Assembly (NCBI GenBank): GCA_027919835.1
Contig: JANVFP010000051.1
Span: 62,001 to 126,000 of the forward strand
Direction: 5' to 3'
Length of the DNA: 64,000 nt
DNA from: Lentinula raphanica
Taxonomy: Eukaryota; Basidiomycota; Agaricomycetes; Agaricales; Omphalotaceae
Shown: positions 31,513-42,959 of the stretch, piece by piece
How positions within the stretch are numbered: the stretch's first letter is position 1
How the letters are laid out: each line of letters starts with the position of its first letter
The notes under the pieces: model-generated
What the model was told of the DNA's origin: nothing
Databases searched by the model: none
The model's input: the letters and a program-made list of their open reading frames with translations, nothing else
Translations under genes and position numbers: made by a program

Positions 31513-34489
31513 CTAGATTCCCTTAGGGTCCTGTGGAGCTCCGGGAAGGTCAACTCGGGAGTTCATCACATCCCGAGTATTCACCCATGCATTCACACCC
31601 TCTTGAGCAGTCCAATACCCAGCAAGCTGTCCGACTAGCGTCTTTTGAGCAATACGTTGTAAAAAGAATTTGCTGGACACGATCACCATCCCGCGACGGC
31701 ACCGAGTCAGCATGACATTCATTCTCTGCGACGAATGCAAAAACCCTGGGCTTGCAGATCGTACAACAGACAGGAGGACAAAGTCAGCCTCATTCCCTGA
31801 TACGATGTTTGTCAGCGAACGTTTTCTCGGAAGGAGAAAACTTGCCTTGAAAGCTATCGACATTGAAAACCTTCTCCCATGGGAGACGCTCCGCTTTCAA
31901 TTGTTTCTCGATTTCGGCACGTTGTGAGTCGTATGGAGTGATGATGCAGAAATCCGTTTTCTGGTAGTAGTTACGAACAAGATCAACGATCACGGAAATT
32001 TCAGCCTTGTTCTACATACAAAGGAGCCCAATGAGTGCATAGCTTTGTTGGACAAAGAACAAATACGACTTACAATCCAACTAGTCCCGCGTTTTTCCTC
32101 TGATCCTTCGCGCGACGTATCGACAAACCGTACACAACTATGCTGAACAATGGTGTGGGATGATGTCAACTTTGAGGCGTAGACTTTCGAAGCAATGAAC
32201 GTTCCAAGAGGAACTGGCATTCGATCTGTGTAATGAAAGACAAACCATTAGGAGCAAGTCCGATATGGAAGCCGTAATAATAGTGGTACTCACACTGCAC
32301 ATCAAGGAGGTAGCCACTCGATTTCAGATGTTGTATATCGAATATACTTTCCAGCGTCTTAGCTTTCTCTTTTCCGAAGGGCGGCACTGTCGATATGAAA
32401 AGGGTGAATTATGTATGAGCAGATGACGCAACACGATGGACAGATGGGTATGAGGCTCACGTTGTTTGGGATCACCGAAGAAGCACACCTTCCCTAGGCA
32501 TTGACGAAAGTTGTGGAATATTGTCTGGTAGACGACCGCTCAGGATAAGGTCAAGTCTGAGGCCTCCAGGGTAACGCACCATATACTCGAACACATTGAT
32601 TTGAGACGCTTCATCTATAACAAGCCTTTCTAAGGGGACGATGTTGAAAACACCGCTATTCTTCAAAGCTGCATTCGATAGCAGGCCCAAAGTGGAAAGA
32701 ATGACCTTTGAGCCACCAAGCAGACGACTCATGGCTAGAGGTTCTTTCGGTAGTTCGTCGGATCGAATTAAACAGTTGCCTGGGATCGTTTCATATATGT
32801 GCTCGTGCCTGTGCATTTCCGGAGGGCCCATCAGTCGTGAAACATTATCGCAGAGCAGAGAGCATACCACTCAATGTAGAACTCTTTTGAAACTATCAGT
32901 TTGAAGTCGACCTTGCGTTTGGTTAGCTTTTCTGCAATATTCTTGACCGAGACGTTGGAATGTCCGATGATCCAGGAAGGACGAGCACGAGCGGACCAGA
33001 TCTCGGCGGCGGCAGATATAGTGGTTGTTTTGCCTGTTCCAGGAGGACCTAGGGAAAATGAGGGGAAATCATTACACATCCTGACAAGACAGTATATAAA
33101 ATATCTGACCATGTACAATGACGATTGGGTCCTCCGATGTCATTGCCGCCACCACTTTGGCCTGAGAAGGGTTCAAATGGTCGACAAATGGTCTCAAGTT
33201 CTCCAGGAAGGTAAATGAAACGGGAGTCGGGCGTAGGATACGTTTGTCTTCACGGGTCCTAAACCACAAGAAACGGATGAACTTTGCATCGAGCAGGTTC
33301 TGTTGATTTTGCAGCACTTCGAGAAGAAGCCTGCCTCTATCTTTCTCGGCCGGACTAGGATCATCCAAGCCAATAACACGGACAGATGAAATAGTATCTG
33401 CAGCCCCTTTGCGACTACCAAGGGCGATCTCTGCGGTTTTGCCTCTCGCACGGACGGCTTTGCCATGGTGTACTGTCCCAGTCTTGCTGGTTATCTCGAC
33501 ATAGGACTGTATAGAAAAGCAACATCAGCTTTCAGAGAGGAAGCATTGTGATTCGTAAGGGATATGTACCTGACTGCCAGGTCGTACACGTGTCTTGTAG
33601 CGTGCATTGCGCAGCTCAAGTCGGGTCTGCCCTTTTTTGATGTTGAACTTGTAGGAATAATATTCATTCTTGGTTACCTTTGGTACGGCTCGTGCCAGTA
33701 TATCGGTCTGCTGAAGCAGAAGACCCAATTGCGAGAGAACCTGGAAGGATAGTAATCGAGAAGGACACATAAACGAAGTTGACTAATTAACGTACATTTC
33801 CCTTGATTCGGCGGGTATCGACTCTCCGAGCACTTGCCAGTGCAGCCTGGGAAGAACTTGTTCTTGCCACTCTGAAGTAGAATCGCGACTCAGCCGGCTA
33901 CATGGGGGAGCGATCGATTTACTCACACAGCAGATATCCACGCCCGAAGGCATAATTTTTGAAGAGCTTCATCCTGCTGATCGTTTTCATGCCAAAGTCG
34001 ATTGATCCTAAACGGGCTGGGAACAGCGATATGCCGTTGTAAGACCTTTGAAGGTAACCACGCGGCGTCGGCTGCAGAGAACAGCGTAGATAGGTCTACG
34101 CCACGCACATGGTGTCCGATGTGATGGTGGAGGCGAAGAGCGATCCGAGGCATATCGAATCCAGCCAGAATGGCTGTGGGGGATTTCAAGAGGTCACGAA
34201 GATCCTGGTCAGAACGGGCTACCCTTCGCGCGCGCTCGCCCTTGAGGTCGATCACATAAACAGCCTCATCCGTAGCGAACGCCACACGGTTAATCATGCC
34301 ATTGTTCAGCTGCGAGATAGATACGCCAAAGATGTTAGAGTTTGTGCTGGCTTTAGCATTGGCAGTGGAGACGCATGGGGTGGTCGGGGTAGGGACTGTG
34401 TGGTTATCGGTAATTCGAGGAAAATAATGGTGTATGGGCAGCGAAGAAGGCTCTTTAGGAAGGAGGGTTTGCTCGATGGTAGTTTCCAT
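31513..34489 (-). CDS. SF1 (UPF1-like) helicase with N-terminal exonuclease-like domain
   Basis: ATP-dependent nucleic-acid helicase, 779 residues. Eleven exons join in phase: 34489-33927, 33871-33796, 33740-33570, 33506-33110, 33048-32868, 32808-32580, 32488-32461, 32386-32294, 32225-32074, 32011-31846 and 31796-31513. Motifs: Q-like LNPSQAKVVAAM, Walker A GPPGTGKTTT, motif II VIDEASQ, motif III CFFGDPKQLPPFG, YRMPVPLGTFI, CIITPYDSQRAEI, VDSFQGNEADFVLLS and RMNVMLTRCRRGMVIVSS. The order is that of UPF1/SMUBP2/DNA2-type helicases. Residues about 40-185 (AVYVIDLKGERARRV, AILAGFDMPRIALRLH) look like a 3'-5' exonuclease fold of the DnaQ/WRN kind, although acidic catalytic residues were not confirmed. 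One intron uses a GC donor (CAAG|gcaagt). Substrate and pathway are unknown; a broken copy lies at 21875-22620. Confidence 0.85.
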
Positions 34490-35225
34490 GAAGCGCAAAG
34501 CACTAAGGAGGGCAAAGAGAGGTAGGTGAAAGAGAAGGGGAGAGAGAGAGAGAAACGTGTAAGAGACAGAAGGTTATCAAGGCCACTTACCATCTAAAAC
34601 AGCACAAGGCAAAAGGTAAGTGCGGCGATTAATCTAATGGGACGGGCGTTTAGTACAAAGGCATTAAGATCAGGTAAAGAGAATTCTTCTTTCATACATA
34701 CCAGTTGGTACTTTGTGTTTGTAAACTCTCCCGTCGAGTTACATCAGCTTCAATGATCAAAATCAGCAAAGGAAAAGCTTCATTCATACCAGTTGGCCCT
34801 TTGATTTTGAGTTTGTGAATTCTCCGTCAACGTTACACGAGCTTCAATGAAAATTCCACATCCTCAGTGCATTACAGAAAGTTTAACGGCGGCTCTGTAG
34901 TATGTACACGTTCGCGAGGATACTATAAGTATATAGTCTGAAGCAAGACGTCAATCACAAGCATCGAAAAATAGCCATTGTTAAAACAAACCAGTGCATA
35001 CGTTCAACGTTCGATCATCGTTCGTGAAACCAATATCGTAGCCTAAGAGCAAATCATAAAAGTACAACTGGAAGGAAGGAAGGAAACTGGCGTGTTGATG
35101 AATCGTTCCCGCCACCCGCCCCAACAACATGTTATCTCGATCAGCGATCAGTCAGTGTACGCTCGCCTCCTGTTTCTCGGAGCATCAGCGTGCTGCGTAA
35201 CACGCCTTCCACGTATCCCACAAGT
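34490..35225. other. Helicase 5' region and intergenic
   Basis: Contains a short GA repeat (34540-34553) and two similar stretches (34700-34770 and 34780-34850, sharing CATACCAGTTGG and TTTGTGTTTGTGAATTCTCC-like sequence), a small tandem duplication. No gene recognised. Confidence 0.4.
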
Positions 35226-36383
35226 CTAAGCCCGGACACTTCCAACAACCTCCTCCCACCTTCGTCCTTCGTTCTCTGCTCTTTTCACCATTCCCTGGAG
35301 ATGTTCTTCTCTCTTGGACAACCGAGTTTCCATTCCCATGATCAACATCCTGATCTTCTCAACGTGTGCCGCGAGCAAAGCAGGATCCATGCTGCTGCCA
35401 TCGCCGCCGCCTTGCAAAGAATCGTATTCTTGAATAGGTGATTCTGTAATCACGTTCCCGGAGGTAGATCGAGAGATTGAGGGTGAACTGGCTAGGGAGG
35501 ACGAGGGTTTCGCGGAAGGTTGGATGGTAGGCTTGAAGGAAGAAGATGAAGTAGTGTTTGAGTGACCGGAATCCATGCGCGTAGTTGTGGGCGCAGTGTT
35601 GGATCGTTGGTGAAAGGCAGATGAGCGGCCGAGAGTTCCGAGAGAGACAGGTGGGAGAGGTGATATGTCGAGGGACTCCTAGAGGAAATATGACACGATG
35701 AGCGAAAGAAGTTATTACGACCAGGCGCATCATGGGTCGTCAAAGAGGACGGAGGGCACGAATAACACCGACGCCACTCACCTGCCAGTTATCCCCAGCT
35801 AGTCTTGCTAACTCCCTTTCGAGCATCTTCTCGCGGATTTTCATTCTAGGAAACCGATAAAGAATTCATGTCGGAACAATTATACGAACGAAAGAAAGAT
35901 TATCGATGGACAATTTGGTTGTTGAGCAGAGGTGGGAGCATGAGAATGACAAGCGTACTAACCGTTCCATCTCAGCCATACAACGTTCATTCTCCCTCTG
36001 TGTGCCTTCCAGTAAGAGCTCGAGGTCCTTGTATTCTCGCTCCAATGCTTGAACATGTTCCACAGGGGGACGAGAACTAAGTTGAGATTGAAGCAGCGAT
36101 AACGTTGTCTTGAGCTAGAACATTGCTTCAGGTCAAGATTTTGTTGGGTTTCTGAAAGCGACATTGTATATACCCGATCACATTCCCTATCTTTCTCCAA
36201 CAACTGCTTTCTCAAAACGTCAGCGTCGCTTTCGTCGCCTTCACGAAGGACACCAAGGTCGTCAGTATGAAGAGCTAGTTGACTCGTTCCTGTCCCTGCA
36301 CCCATGGTGCCAAATTGGCTGGTGTTGCCTGCGGATGACATCGAGGCTCTGGTGTGGTGTCGGACTGTTTGTGATCTGCGCAT
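35226..36383 (-). CDS. Coiled-coil protein of unknown function
   Basis: 292 residues from exons 36383-36174, 36114-35963, 35845-35782 and 35678-35226, all phases matching. The N-terminus MRRSQTVRHHTRAS is basic and followed by a Gly/Ser/Thr-rich stretch. Residues about 55-145 are heptad-like (LRKQLLEKDRECDR, VEHVQALEREYKDLELLLEG, KIREKMLERELARL), indicating a coiled coil. A Ser-rich linker leads to a second short coil near the C-terminus (LLAAHVEKIRMLIMGMETRL, then EEHLQGMVKRAENEGRRWEE). No known family was recognised; a cytoskeletal, kinetochore or trafficking role would all fit such a layout and none can be preferred. Confidence 0.7.
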
Positions 36384-37501
36384 CGATGCTGTTCTTGTGA
36401 GAAGTAGTGGTATGATTTATCAAGAAGGAGCAAGAGCAGGAGCAGACAGGTAGAATTAGCCACTAGTGGATTGAGAGATGGTGATGGTTGTAGGGCAGGA
36501 TGAAGTTGAGATGCGCGGTGATGTGCAACGAGGTAACACGAGATCGCGTGGCAGTCACATGCTAAAGCCTAAAGGTCTAGGCCCTTCTCTTCTCTGAACT
36601 CCTGCCACAAGTTCAACTCTCTTCATGTCTCCATTACTGTATCTAGCGATATCGCTGGTGTTTTCAAATTTTCGAGTGCGACAATTATGGACGTTTTGAC
36701 TTTCGGTGATTTGCGAATAATTCAACCATAGCTCCACGGTGATTTTCTTAGGCTCTGCAAGAAAATCTTAGGATACCAGACTTGTCTAAATGGGCAAAGT
36801 TTCGGAGGTTGATACCCTCCTTTATTTCCATACACTTTCATGGCGAATGACCACCTTCATCAACGGACTCTCCAAGAAAATTCATATCGGTACGTAGGTC
36901 AGCTCAAAACTTGGCGGCGGCAGCTTTTAGAACAGCTTAGAACTCAGGAGGGTCTATACCGAGTAGAATCCCATTATGTAATTTTGTCTGTTCTTTACTT
37001 ATCGACCGAACTCGGGGAAGGTATGTCTTTCAATTTTTACTCCGGTGCATAGAGTCATTAGGCAGGACATTGACGCCAATCCTCCGAAGCTCGTATCATA
37101 TGTATGCAATATTCTGAGTGGACCGATGCCGCTCGGACTCTAGTATCAGAGCCACCGAAAACCCCAGTAGCCTCGAACAACTTGACCACTGATAGTCACT
37201 GGCTGACTCCTGAACAGGGAGGCTATTGAGAAGCAATTGATGGCGCTTGCTGATAACTTGGCCCAAAACGAACGTAGATCCACTTTGTATGTCAATTTCA
37301 TTCAAATCGTACCGATGAAAACGGAAAGGTCTAATTGTTGTGGAGCTCCCTTTTCTAGGAAAAACGCAAGAGGAGAATTTCCGTCTGCTTTTTTAACAGC
37401 AAGAGCAAAACAAATTTCAACCGTGACGCCCTCGGAAAATTTGTCTGGCAGCAAAGTCGCATTGCTTGAGCTTCGGATCTTCTGCAAGTCGTCCGACCAT
37501 C
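36384..37501. other. Intergenic, possible fragments
   Basis: Open stretches at 36840-37052 (LKTWRRQLLEQLRTQEGLYR) and 37237-37500 look partly protein-like but could not be joined in frame, and nothing was recognised. Confidence 0.35.
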
Positions 37502-38560
37502 ATGTTAGAAATGTAAGTGATATGACAAACCTCGCTGGCTTCATTGCATGTTAACTTTGTTATCAGAGCTAGCAATAACACAGGAGACGGAACAGCTGGT
37601 CCTACTAGTGTTCCCGAGTCTGTCTACATTTTGCCTTCGAACGAGCCTGAGCGACAAAGGTAACTTTTGAACCATTTTACTCCTGAGAGGTTTGGGCACT
37701 GAGATTCTTCCCCCCGAAGACTCAACGAACAAAGTCAATTCATGACCAAAGCAGTTTTCGGTGGCAAACTGATATCTGTCCCAGTCTTGATCGAACCTGG
37801 AGATGAAATCCTTGAGAGCGCGACAGGGACTGGTGAGTTAATGATTTATGTGTGCATTTGATTCAGACTGAGTTACACATGTGCATGGACAGGTATCTGG
37901 CTTCTGCAAGTCGCACAAGGGCATCCACCAACCGTCTCACTGACCGGGATAGACATCTCTTCGCGTCTTTTCCCAGCGAACTACCCCTCGAATACCACCT
38001 TCTCCACCCAATCCGTTACTACCCTCCCCGAAACGTGGTCGAACAAGTTCACACTCGTCAACCAACGCCTGCTCACCGGCGCTCTGACAAAAGAACAGTG
38101 GACTGACGCGCTCAAGGAACTCTACCGCGTGCTCAAACCCGGAGGCTGGATCCAGTTAATGGAGACTGGTCCTACGCCCAAAGCATACAGTGGGCCCAAG
38201 ATGCGTCGGATGGTTGATACCTGGGCTTCGCTCTACCGACACAGAGGCCTCGTTCCGGAGATCCAAGATATCCTGAAACAACTCCTCTTGGAAGCAGGAT
38301 TCGTGAAGGTGCAGAAACGTGCGGTCCCGCTTCCGTTGAGTCCTGGAATGGAGGATTATGAAGAACATAAGAAGAACATTGTTGGGTTTTTCTTGGCTGC
38401 GAAGGAGCCGTTCTTGATGACGGGGCAGTTTGGATCTGGGGAGGAGTTTGATAAGGCTTTGAAGGAGATGCAGGATGAGTGGGATACGTCGTCAGATTGT
38501 TGGTGGGAGTGGGCTGTTTTCCATGCGTCGAAGGAACTGGGGAGCGTGCACAGGAAGTAA
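37502..38560 (+). CDS. SAM-dependent methyltransferase
   Basis: Class I SAM-dependent methyltransferase, 294 residues, exons 37502-37512, 37567-37659, 37720-37832 and 37893-38560. The first exon is only 11 nt (MLEI); it was chosen because it alone supplies an ATG with a good donor (AT|gtaagt) and the right phase. Motif I is DEILESATGTGIWLLQVA, the acidic end of strand 2 is LTGIDISSRLFP, and the post-I region LKELYRVLKPGGWIQLMETG is typical of the fungal small-molecule methyltransferases (UbiE/LaeA-like group). The usual fungal prelude SVYILPSNEPERQRLNEQ...TKAVFGGKLI is present. The substrate cannot be told from sequence. There is no secondary-metabolite cluster around it. Confidence 0.82.
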
Positions 38561-38885
38561 CAATCGCGAATAGGTACTAACCACAGGAATGTAATTTGTT
38601 TCAATTTCAAGGTGTGCGTCGCACCTAGCCGAGAGTCGTGTACTGAAGTTACAACATCATTTTGAAGGAGCCTCTTTTTGAATGCCAACGCCTACATCTC
38701 AGCAACTTCAAGTGTTCCAAAGTTGGTGATTACCGAGCACTATTGATACAGAGGTTCAAATAGCAGCATCCACTTCATAATCTGCAGCCTGAGGTTACTT
38801 CTGAGATACTATGCGATAGCGTTTACTGGCTCATTCCTATTCTTCAAAGTCGGACTCGCGGAGGCGCGTCATCTCATCTCCTTAT
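38561..38885. other. Intergenic
   Basis: 3' flank of the methyltransferase; nothing recognised. Confidence 0.4.
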
Positions 38886-39217
38886 TCAAATCTGCATTTT
38901 CGTCCACGGCCACGTCGAAACCTCGTACCAATGATTCTTGGAACTCGAAGCACGCAGCGCTTCACTCCTTGAAGTCCAAAACTTCACCTTCACCTTCCGA
39001 ATTGTGTTACTGAATCGTGAGCTCCCTTGACCTCTGCCACTTGTTTGTTCGCCATTCGTTCTAGAGTCGGACATATCACTGATGGTTCCAATTCTAGGAA
39101 GCAGAAGCGAGCCTAGTTTTTGAATGACGCTGGACGCCGGCGTCAAAGAATTTGTGAGCAGAGAACTCAGGAGGATGGCGATGATGAGGAAGAGTGACTT
39201 GCCACGGGCACGAGATG
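38886..39217 (-). pseudogene. Open frame with a hydrophobic leader, cut by the YR retroelement
   Basis: Reading from the edge of the YR element on the minus strand gives SRARGKSLFLIIAILLSSLL, a signal-peptide-like segment, followed by TPASSVIQKLGSLLLPRIG and a basic stretch ending at 38886. There is no ATG between the hydrophobic part and the element border, so the start of the gene, if it is one, lay beyond the insertion. The leader pattern (Ser/Arg-rich, then a short hydrophobic core) resembles that of the two-repeat family, but the rest does not align. This could be a truncated gene or chance. Confidence 0.35.
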
Positions 39218-39339
39218 TCCGAGATAGGTGTAGCCTATCGGAGGATAAGCGAAAAGAGGCGTGAGAGTTCGGTTGAGCGCTTAACTCTTTGCAACCGAAC
39301 TCTCACCGTCGTCGCATACATCGAGCTCTTTTCTCAGCG
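39218..39339 (+). repeat. Split repeat A1
   Basis: 122 bp, same as 44628-44749. It contains a perfect 15-bp inverted repeat (39261-39275 with 39292-39306). Confidence 0.9.
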
Positions 39340-39341
39340 TT

Positions 39342-40832
39342 ATGACTGAATCAGACATACCTCAAGGCTCAGGGGACCCTCAGGCCTTAGGTCAGAACAC
39401 AGCTGGTGCCACTAACCAAAACCCTCCGGATCCGCCGGTATCCAAGACTCCCCCACACCCTTTTCCCCAGAGCAAGTCCTTGAGCGCGTCGAATAGGACC
39501 CACCGTACGCGCGCGGACCCAGAGAAGTATGCTAGGTTGAAGCAGATGTCTGTGGAGGCTCGACTGGAGTACAACTTAGGTGTTCAGAAACGTAACGACG
39601 AGCGTTATGCAAAATCATTGGGCAACGAAGAAACTTCGGATTCAGAATCTATCGTCTCGGTGGACGAGCGGGAGTTTCAGCAGATACGGCGTTCTCGGGA
39701 TAGTTTCAACGCAGTCAAATCTAAACTCTCTCAATACTCTATCTCTTGGTTGATGGACCGCAACGTGAAGGAAGGGATTCCGAATTGGACTCTTGAAGAC
39801 GGGCTCCCTGCAATCCCTAGACGTTCCAGGAGTCCCTCAGATGATGATCCAGTAGCCATTAACGCGAAACGGTTGAAGCGCTCGGATCTGGACTTTGAGC
39901 CTGTGGAGGAGTTGTTGTCGGATGACGAAGGAGATCCTTCGGGTATTCGCTTCCCGAGTGAGCTGAAGCTACACGCCAGAAACAAGATCCCTATTCCCTT
40001 CCACTTCTTCACAACCAAGAACGTCAAGTTCCTGCTCTCATCCCATATGACGTTTGACCGTGTCAAGTTACCAAACGGCTCGCAGGCTTTTAGCTTGAAA
40101 GATGCACAGAAGCAGATCGCTAGATCCTCGGACACGGACGTGAAGGACCCGGAGAGTCTCCCTTGGCACCTTTGGGAGGAGGCCTTCCTCAATCTCATGT
40201 TCTTCCACTCTTCACGCTTCGAGGCTGGTTCCAACGCGCCGCTAATTTTGGAGCTCAAAGGTCTGGCCGATTTCTTCCGGAATAAGGAGGACTCTCACAA
40301 GTACTATCCCTACTGGAAAGAGGAAGAAGCTGAGTTGAGGAAGAAGATCCTGGAAGGGAAGAAGGTCAAGGAGGAGGTTATGAAGGTGTCTTGGGAACGG
40401 GTGGTAATGACAGCAAAGATGGATGAGCGATATGGGCGGCCTCCCGTTCCTCAGCTTTCTCTCGCTGCTGGTCCACCTTACCCTCATAATCCGAGTTCAT
40501 CTTATGCCCCCGCATCGCATCACTCCCATCCCTTTCCATCAGGCAGCAAGGGAAAAGCCTCCCTCGGCCCTTGCTGCATCGGTTGTGGAAAGAGGGGGCA
40601 TACAATACCCGAGCATAAGTCGGAACATGGCCCGCTTCTCTGGGCTTCCCGCGTCGGGGGCAAACTCTACACCCCTGACAGGAAAACAGAGATATGCGCG
40701 TATTTCAACATCAATGGCAGGTGCAACGCGACGAGGAAGTGCACGTCTGCAAACCACAGATGCTCGTTTTGCGGAGGCGGTCACGGCGCTCTTGACCGTG
40801 ATGTCGCCTGTCCAGCCCGACCCTCTTCTTGA
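39342..40832 (+). CDS. gag: Gag-like zinc-finger protein of the YR element
   Basis: 496 residues starting two bases after A1. The N-terminus is Pro/Ser-rich, the middle carries a helical capsid-like region (LPWHLWEEAFLNLMFFHSSRF), and the C-terminus has Cys/His clusters: CCIGCGKRGHTIPEHKSEH, then a CCCH-like cluster EICAYFNINGRCNATRKC with CSFCGGGHGALDRDVAC. This matches the first ORF of basidiomycete DIRS/Ngaro elements, where the protein presumably packages the RNA. Its end overlaps the start of the next ORF by 32 nt. Confidence 0.8.
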   Translation: MTESDIPQGSGDPQALGQNTAGATNQNPPDPPVSKTPPHPFPQSKSLSASNRTHRTRADPEKYARLKQMSVEARLEYNLGVQKRNDERYAKSLGNEETSDSESIVSVDEREFQQIRRSRDSFNAVKSKLSQYSISWLMDRNVKEGIPNWTLEDGLPAIPRRSRSPSDDDPVAINAKRLKRSDLDFEPVEELLSDDEGDPSGIRFPSELKLHARNKIPIPFHFFTTKNVKFLLSSHMTFDRVKLPNGSQAFSLKDAQKQIARSSDTDVKDPESLPWHLWEEAFLNLMFFHSSRFEAGSNAPLILELKGLADFFRNKEDSHKYYPYWKEEEAELRKKILEGKKVKEEVMKVSWERVVMTAKMDERYGRPPVPQLSLAAGPPYPHNPSSSYAPASHHSHPFPSGSKGKASLGPCCIGCGKRGHTIPEHKSEHGPLLWASRVGGKLYTPDRKTEICAYFNINGRCNATRKCTSANHRCSFCGGGHGALDRDVACPARPSS

Positions 40833-42959
40833 TCCTTTCTCTGATGCTACTTTGCCTCCTCCTCTCCCTTTCCACGACTTTTCTGATTCTCTTGTTGACA
40901 CTCTGCCTCTTCCGGGAACGCCTCAGAGCTTAATAGACGCTCGCTATAAAATTGTTACACCTTATAATGCCCAGGCCTTTCGTGACGCTCTAACCGATTG
41001 CAATATTTCTCATCGCTATCCTCTGCTTTTTGACAACATTACAAAAGGGTTCCCGCTTGGTCACCTTCCAGAGCTCCGGGAGCCTATCATCATGCCCAAT
41101 CATCCTTCAGCTCATCAACATCCAAAGGAGGTGAAGGATTATATTTGTACCGAGGTGGAGGAGGGTCGAATGTTTGGCCCACTAGAGTTTGAAGAGTGTC
41201 GCCAGATGTTTGGAGGTGCCTTTGTCGTTTCACCGCTTATCGTGGCCGAGTCCATCCAGGGTCCCGATAAACCTCCGAAATTTCGGGTTTGCAGGAATTT
41301 ATCCAAAGACTGGAAGGATTCTTCAGGGAAGTTCTTTCCTTCGATTAATTCGTTTGTCGAGAAAGAACTTTTCCCAACAACCTTTGATATGGCCTCAAAA
41401 TTGGCTCATTGGGTGAGTCCTCTTCCAGTCATTTCGTTTCCTCGTCCGTTTCAGCTCCGGTGTTTGTTTTGTTTCCACGTTGGTGTCGTTTCCGCGTTGG
41501 TGTCGCTTCCGTGTTTGGGTCGTTTTCTGCATCCGTTTCGTTTCCGCATTCGTTTCGTTTCCGCATTCGTTTCGTTTCCGCGTTGTTTCGATTCCGCATT
41601 CGTTCCGTTTCCGCGTTTGTTCCGTTTCACGTTCGATTCGTTGCTCCCGCCATCTTGGCCATTGCGTTTGTCTGAGCTCATGCTCATTCGTTCCGTTTTC
41701 AGGTGGCTGTCTGCCCCGAGGGTACTCAGGCTTGTGCTATGGACATACGGTCTTTTCATCGTCAGACTCCCACCCATCCTGCACACCGAAAGTATATGGT
41801 GGTGCAGGACTTGGATGGGAAGTTTTACCTCGATACGAATAACTGCTTCGGCTATGCGGGCGCTTCAAGTAACTCAGCTCAGATGTCTGAGGCAGTCAGA
41901 GACATTCTTATCAGCAAAGGTTAGTTTCTTTCACTACTTCAATCTCTTTCTTAACCCGGATTAGGTTTTGGCCCTATTGCTAAAGTGGAGGACGATTTCC
42001 TGAACTTGCGTAAACCCGTTGTCCCGATTGTTATCAACGTTACGAGTCCCACTTACGCTTACGGAAAACAAGAGATCTTGGATTCCACAGCCCCGTTAGG
42101 CGTGGATTGGCACCCAATCAAAGGCGACAAGGAGTTCAAAGATGCCGTGGTCTATGTGGGTTTCTTCTGGGACTTCCTCAACAGGCGTGTTTCCCTTCCA
42201 GATGACAAACGACTTAAATATCTCTATCGCTTGACGGTGTTCCTGGAGGTTCACACAGGGAAGGGCTCAACTCCAGCCAAGTTGGTCGAGGTGGAATCCA
42301 TATTTGGGACAGTGGTTCACTGCTCTTTTGTATACGCCGAAGGTCGTTCGCATATGCCCGCCATATCCAACTTTGCAGCTTCCTTCAAAGGCAGGGAAGG
42401 TGGCTCAGGGAAGTGGCTAACAACGATTGTCGTCCGAGAAATTGAGTGGTGGATTGATATCCTCAGCAAACCTGGGTATTTCCGTCAACTCAAGCCCCTC
42501 GGACCCCTGCGAGATCTGGATATTTGGGTTGACGCTTCTACAGAATGGGGTATCGGCATCTGGATCGCCGGTTTCTGGGCGGCGTTTCGTTTGAAGGAAG
42601 GTTGGAAGATACCAGGCCGGGATATCTGCTGGCTGGAAACAGTTGCGGTTGAGCTTGCATCCTACTTCCTGCTTGCAGAGGGAGTGGAGAATGTTCATTT
42701 AATCTTTCGTTCAGACAACAAGGGTACTATTGGTGCCGTCGGGAAGGCTCGTAGTCCCAATTATTGGATCAACATGGCGGTTCGTCGAACTTATGCGGTT
42801 CTTGCCCCATCGGCTATTCACCCTCATATGATATACGTTGAGTCAGCGGAGAATCTGGCTGATCCCATTTCGCGCGGGAATTTGGGACCACCAGAGAAGA
42901 AGCTACCAATGCGGTTCGAGCTCCCAGACGAGCTTAAGGAACTCATTGAATATGTTTAG
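40801..42959 (+). CDS. Reverse transcriptase-RNase H of the YR element, with two introns
   Basis: Exons 40801-41412, 41703-41919 and 41965-42959 join in phase (606 residues from the ATG at 40801; the frame is open further upstream). Reverse transcriptase: FGGAFVVSPLIV, KFRVCRNLSKDW, ACAMDIRSFHRQ, and the active-site stretch AKVEDDFLNL, which is formed only after the second intron is removed. RNase H: LDIWVDASTEWG, WLETVAVELA, FRSDNKGTIGA and ENLADPISRG give the four acidic residues. Introns inside a retroelement ORF are unusual. The stop overlaps the next start (ATGTTTAG). Confidence 0.85.
41413..41702 (+). repeat. Intron with a 17-bp minisatellite
   Basis: Intron GTGAGT to TTTCAG, 290 bp, inside the RT gene. 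41531-41640 is made of about six imperfect copies of a 17-bp unit close to CGTTTCGTTTCCGCATT. Confidence 0.85.

Noticed and set aside
41451..41786. Long Arg/Lys-rich frame on the minus strand
   Set aside because: It is the translation of the intron minisatellite and has no coding conservation.
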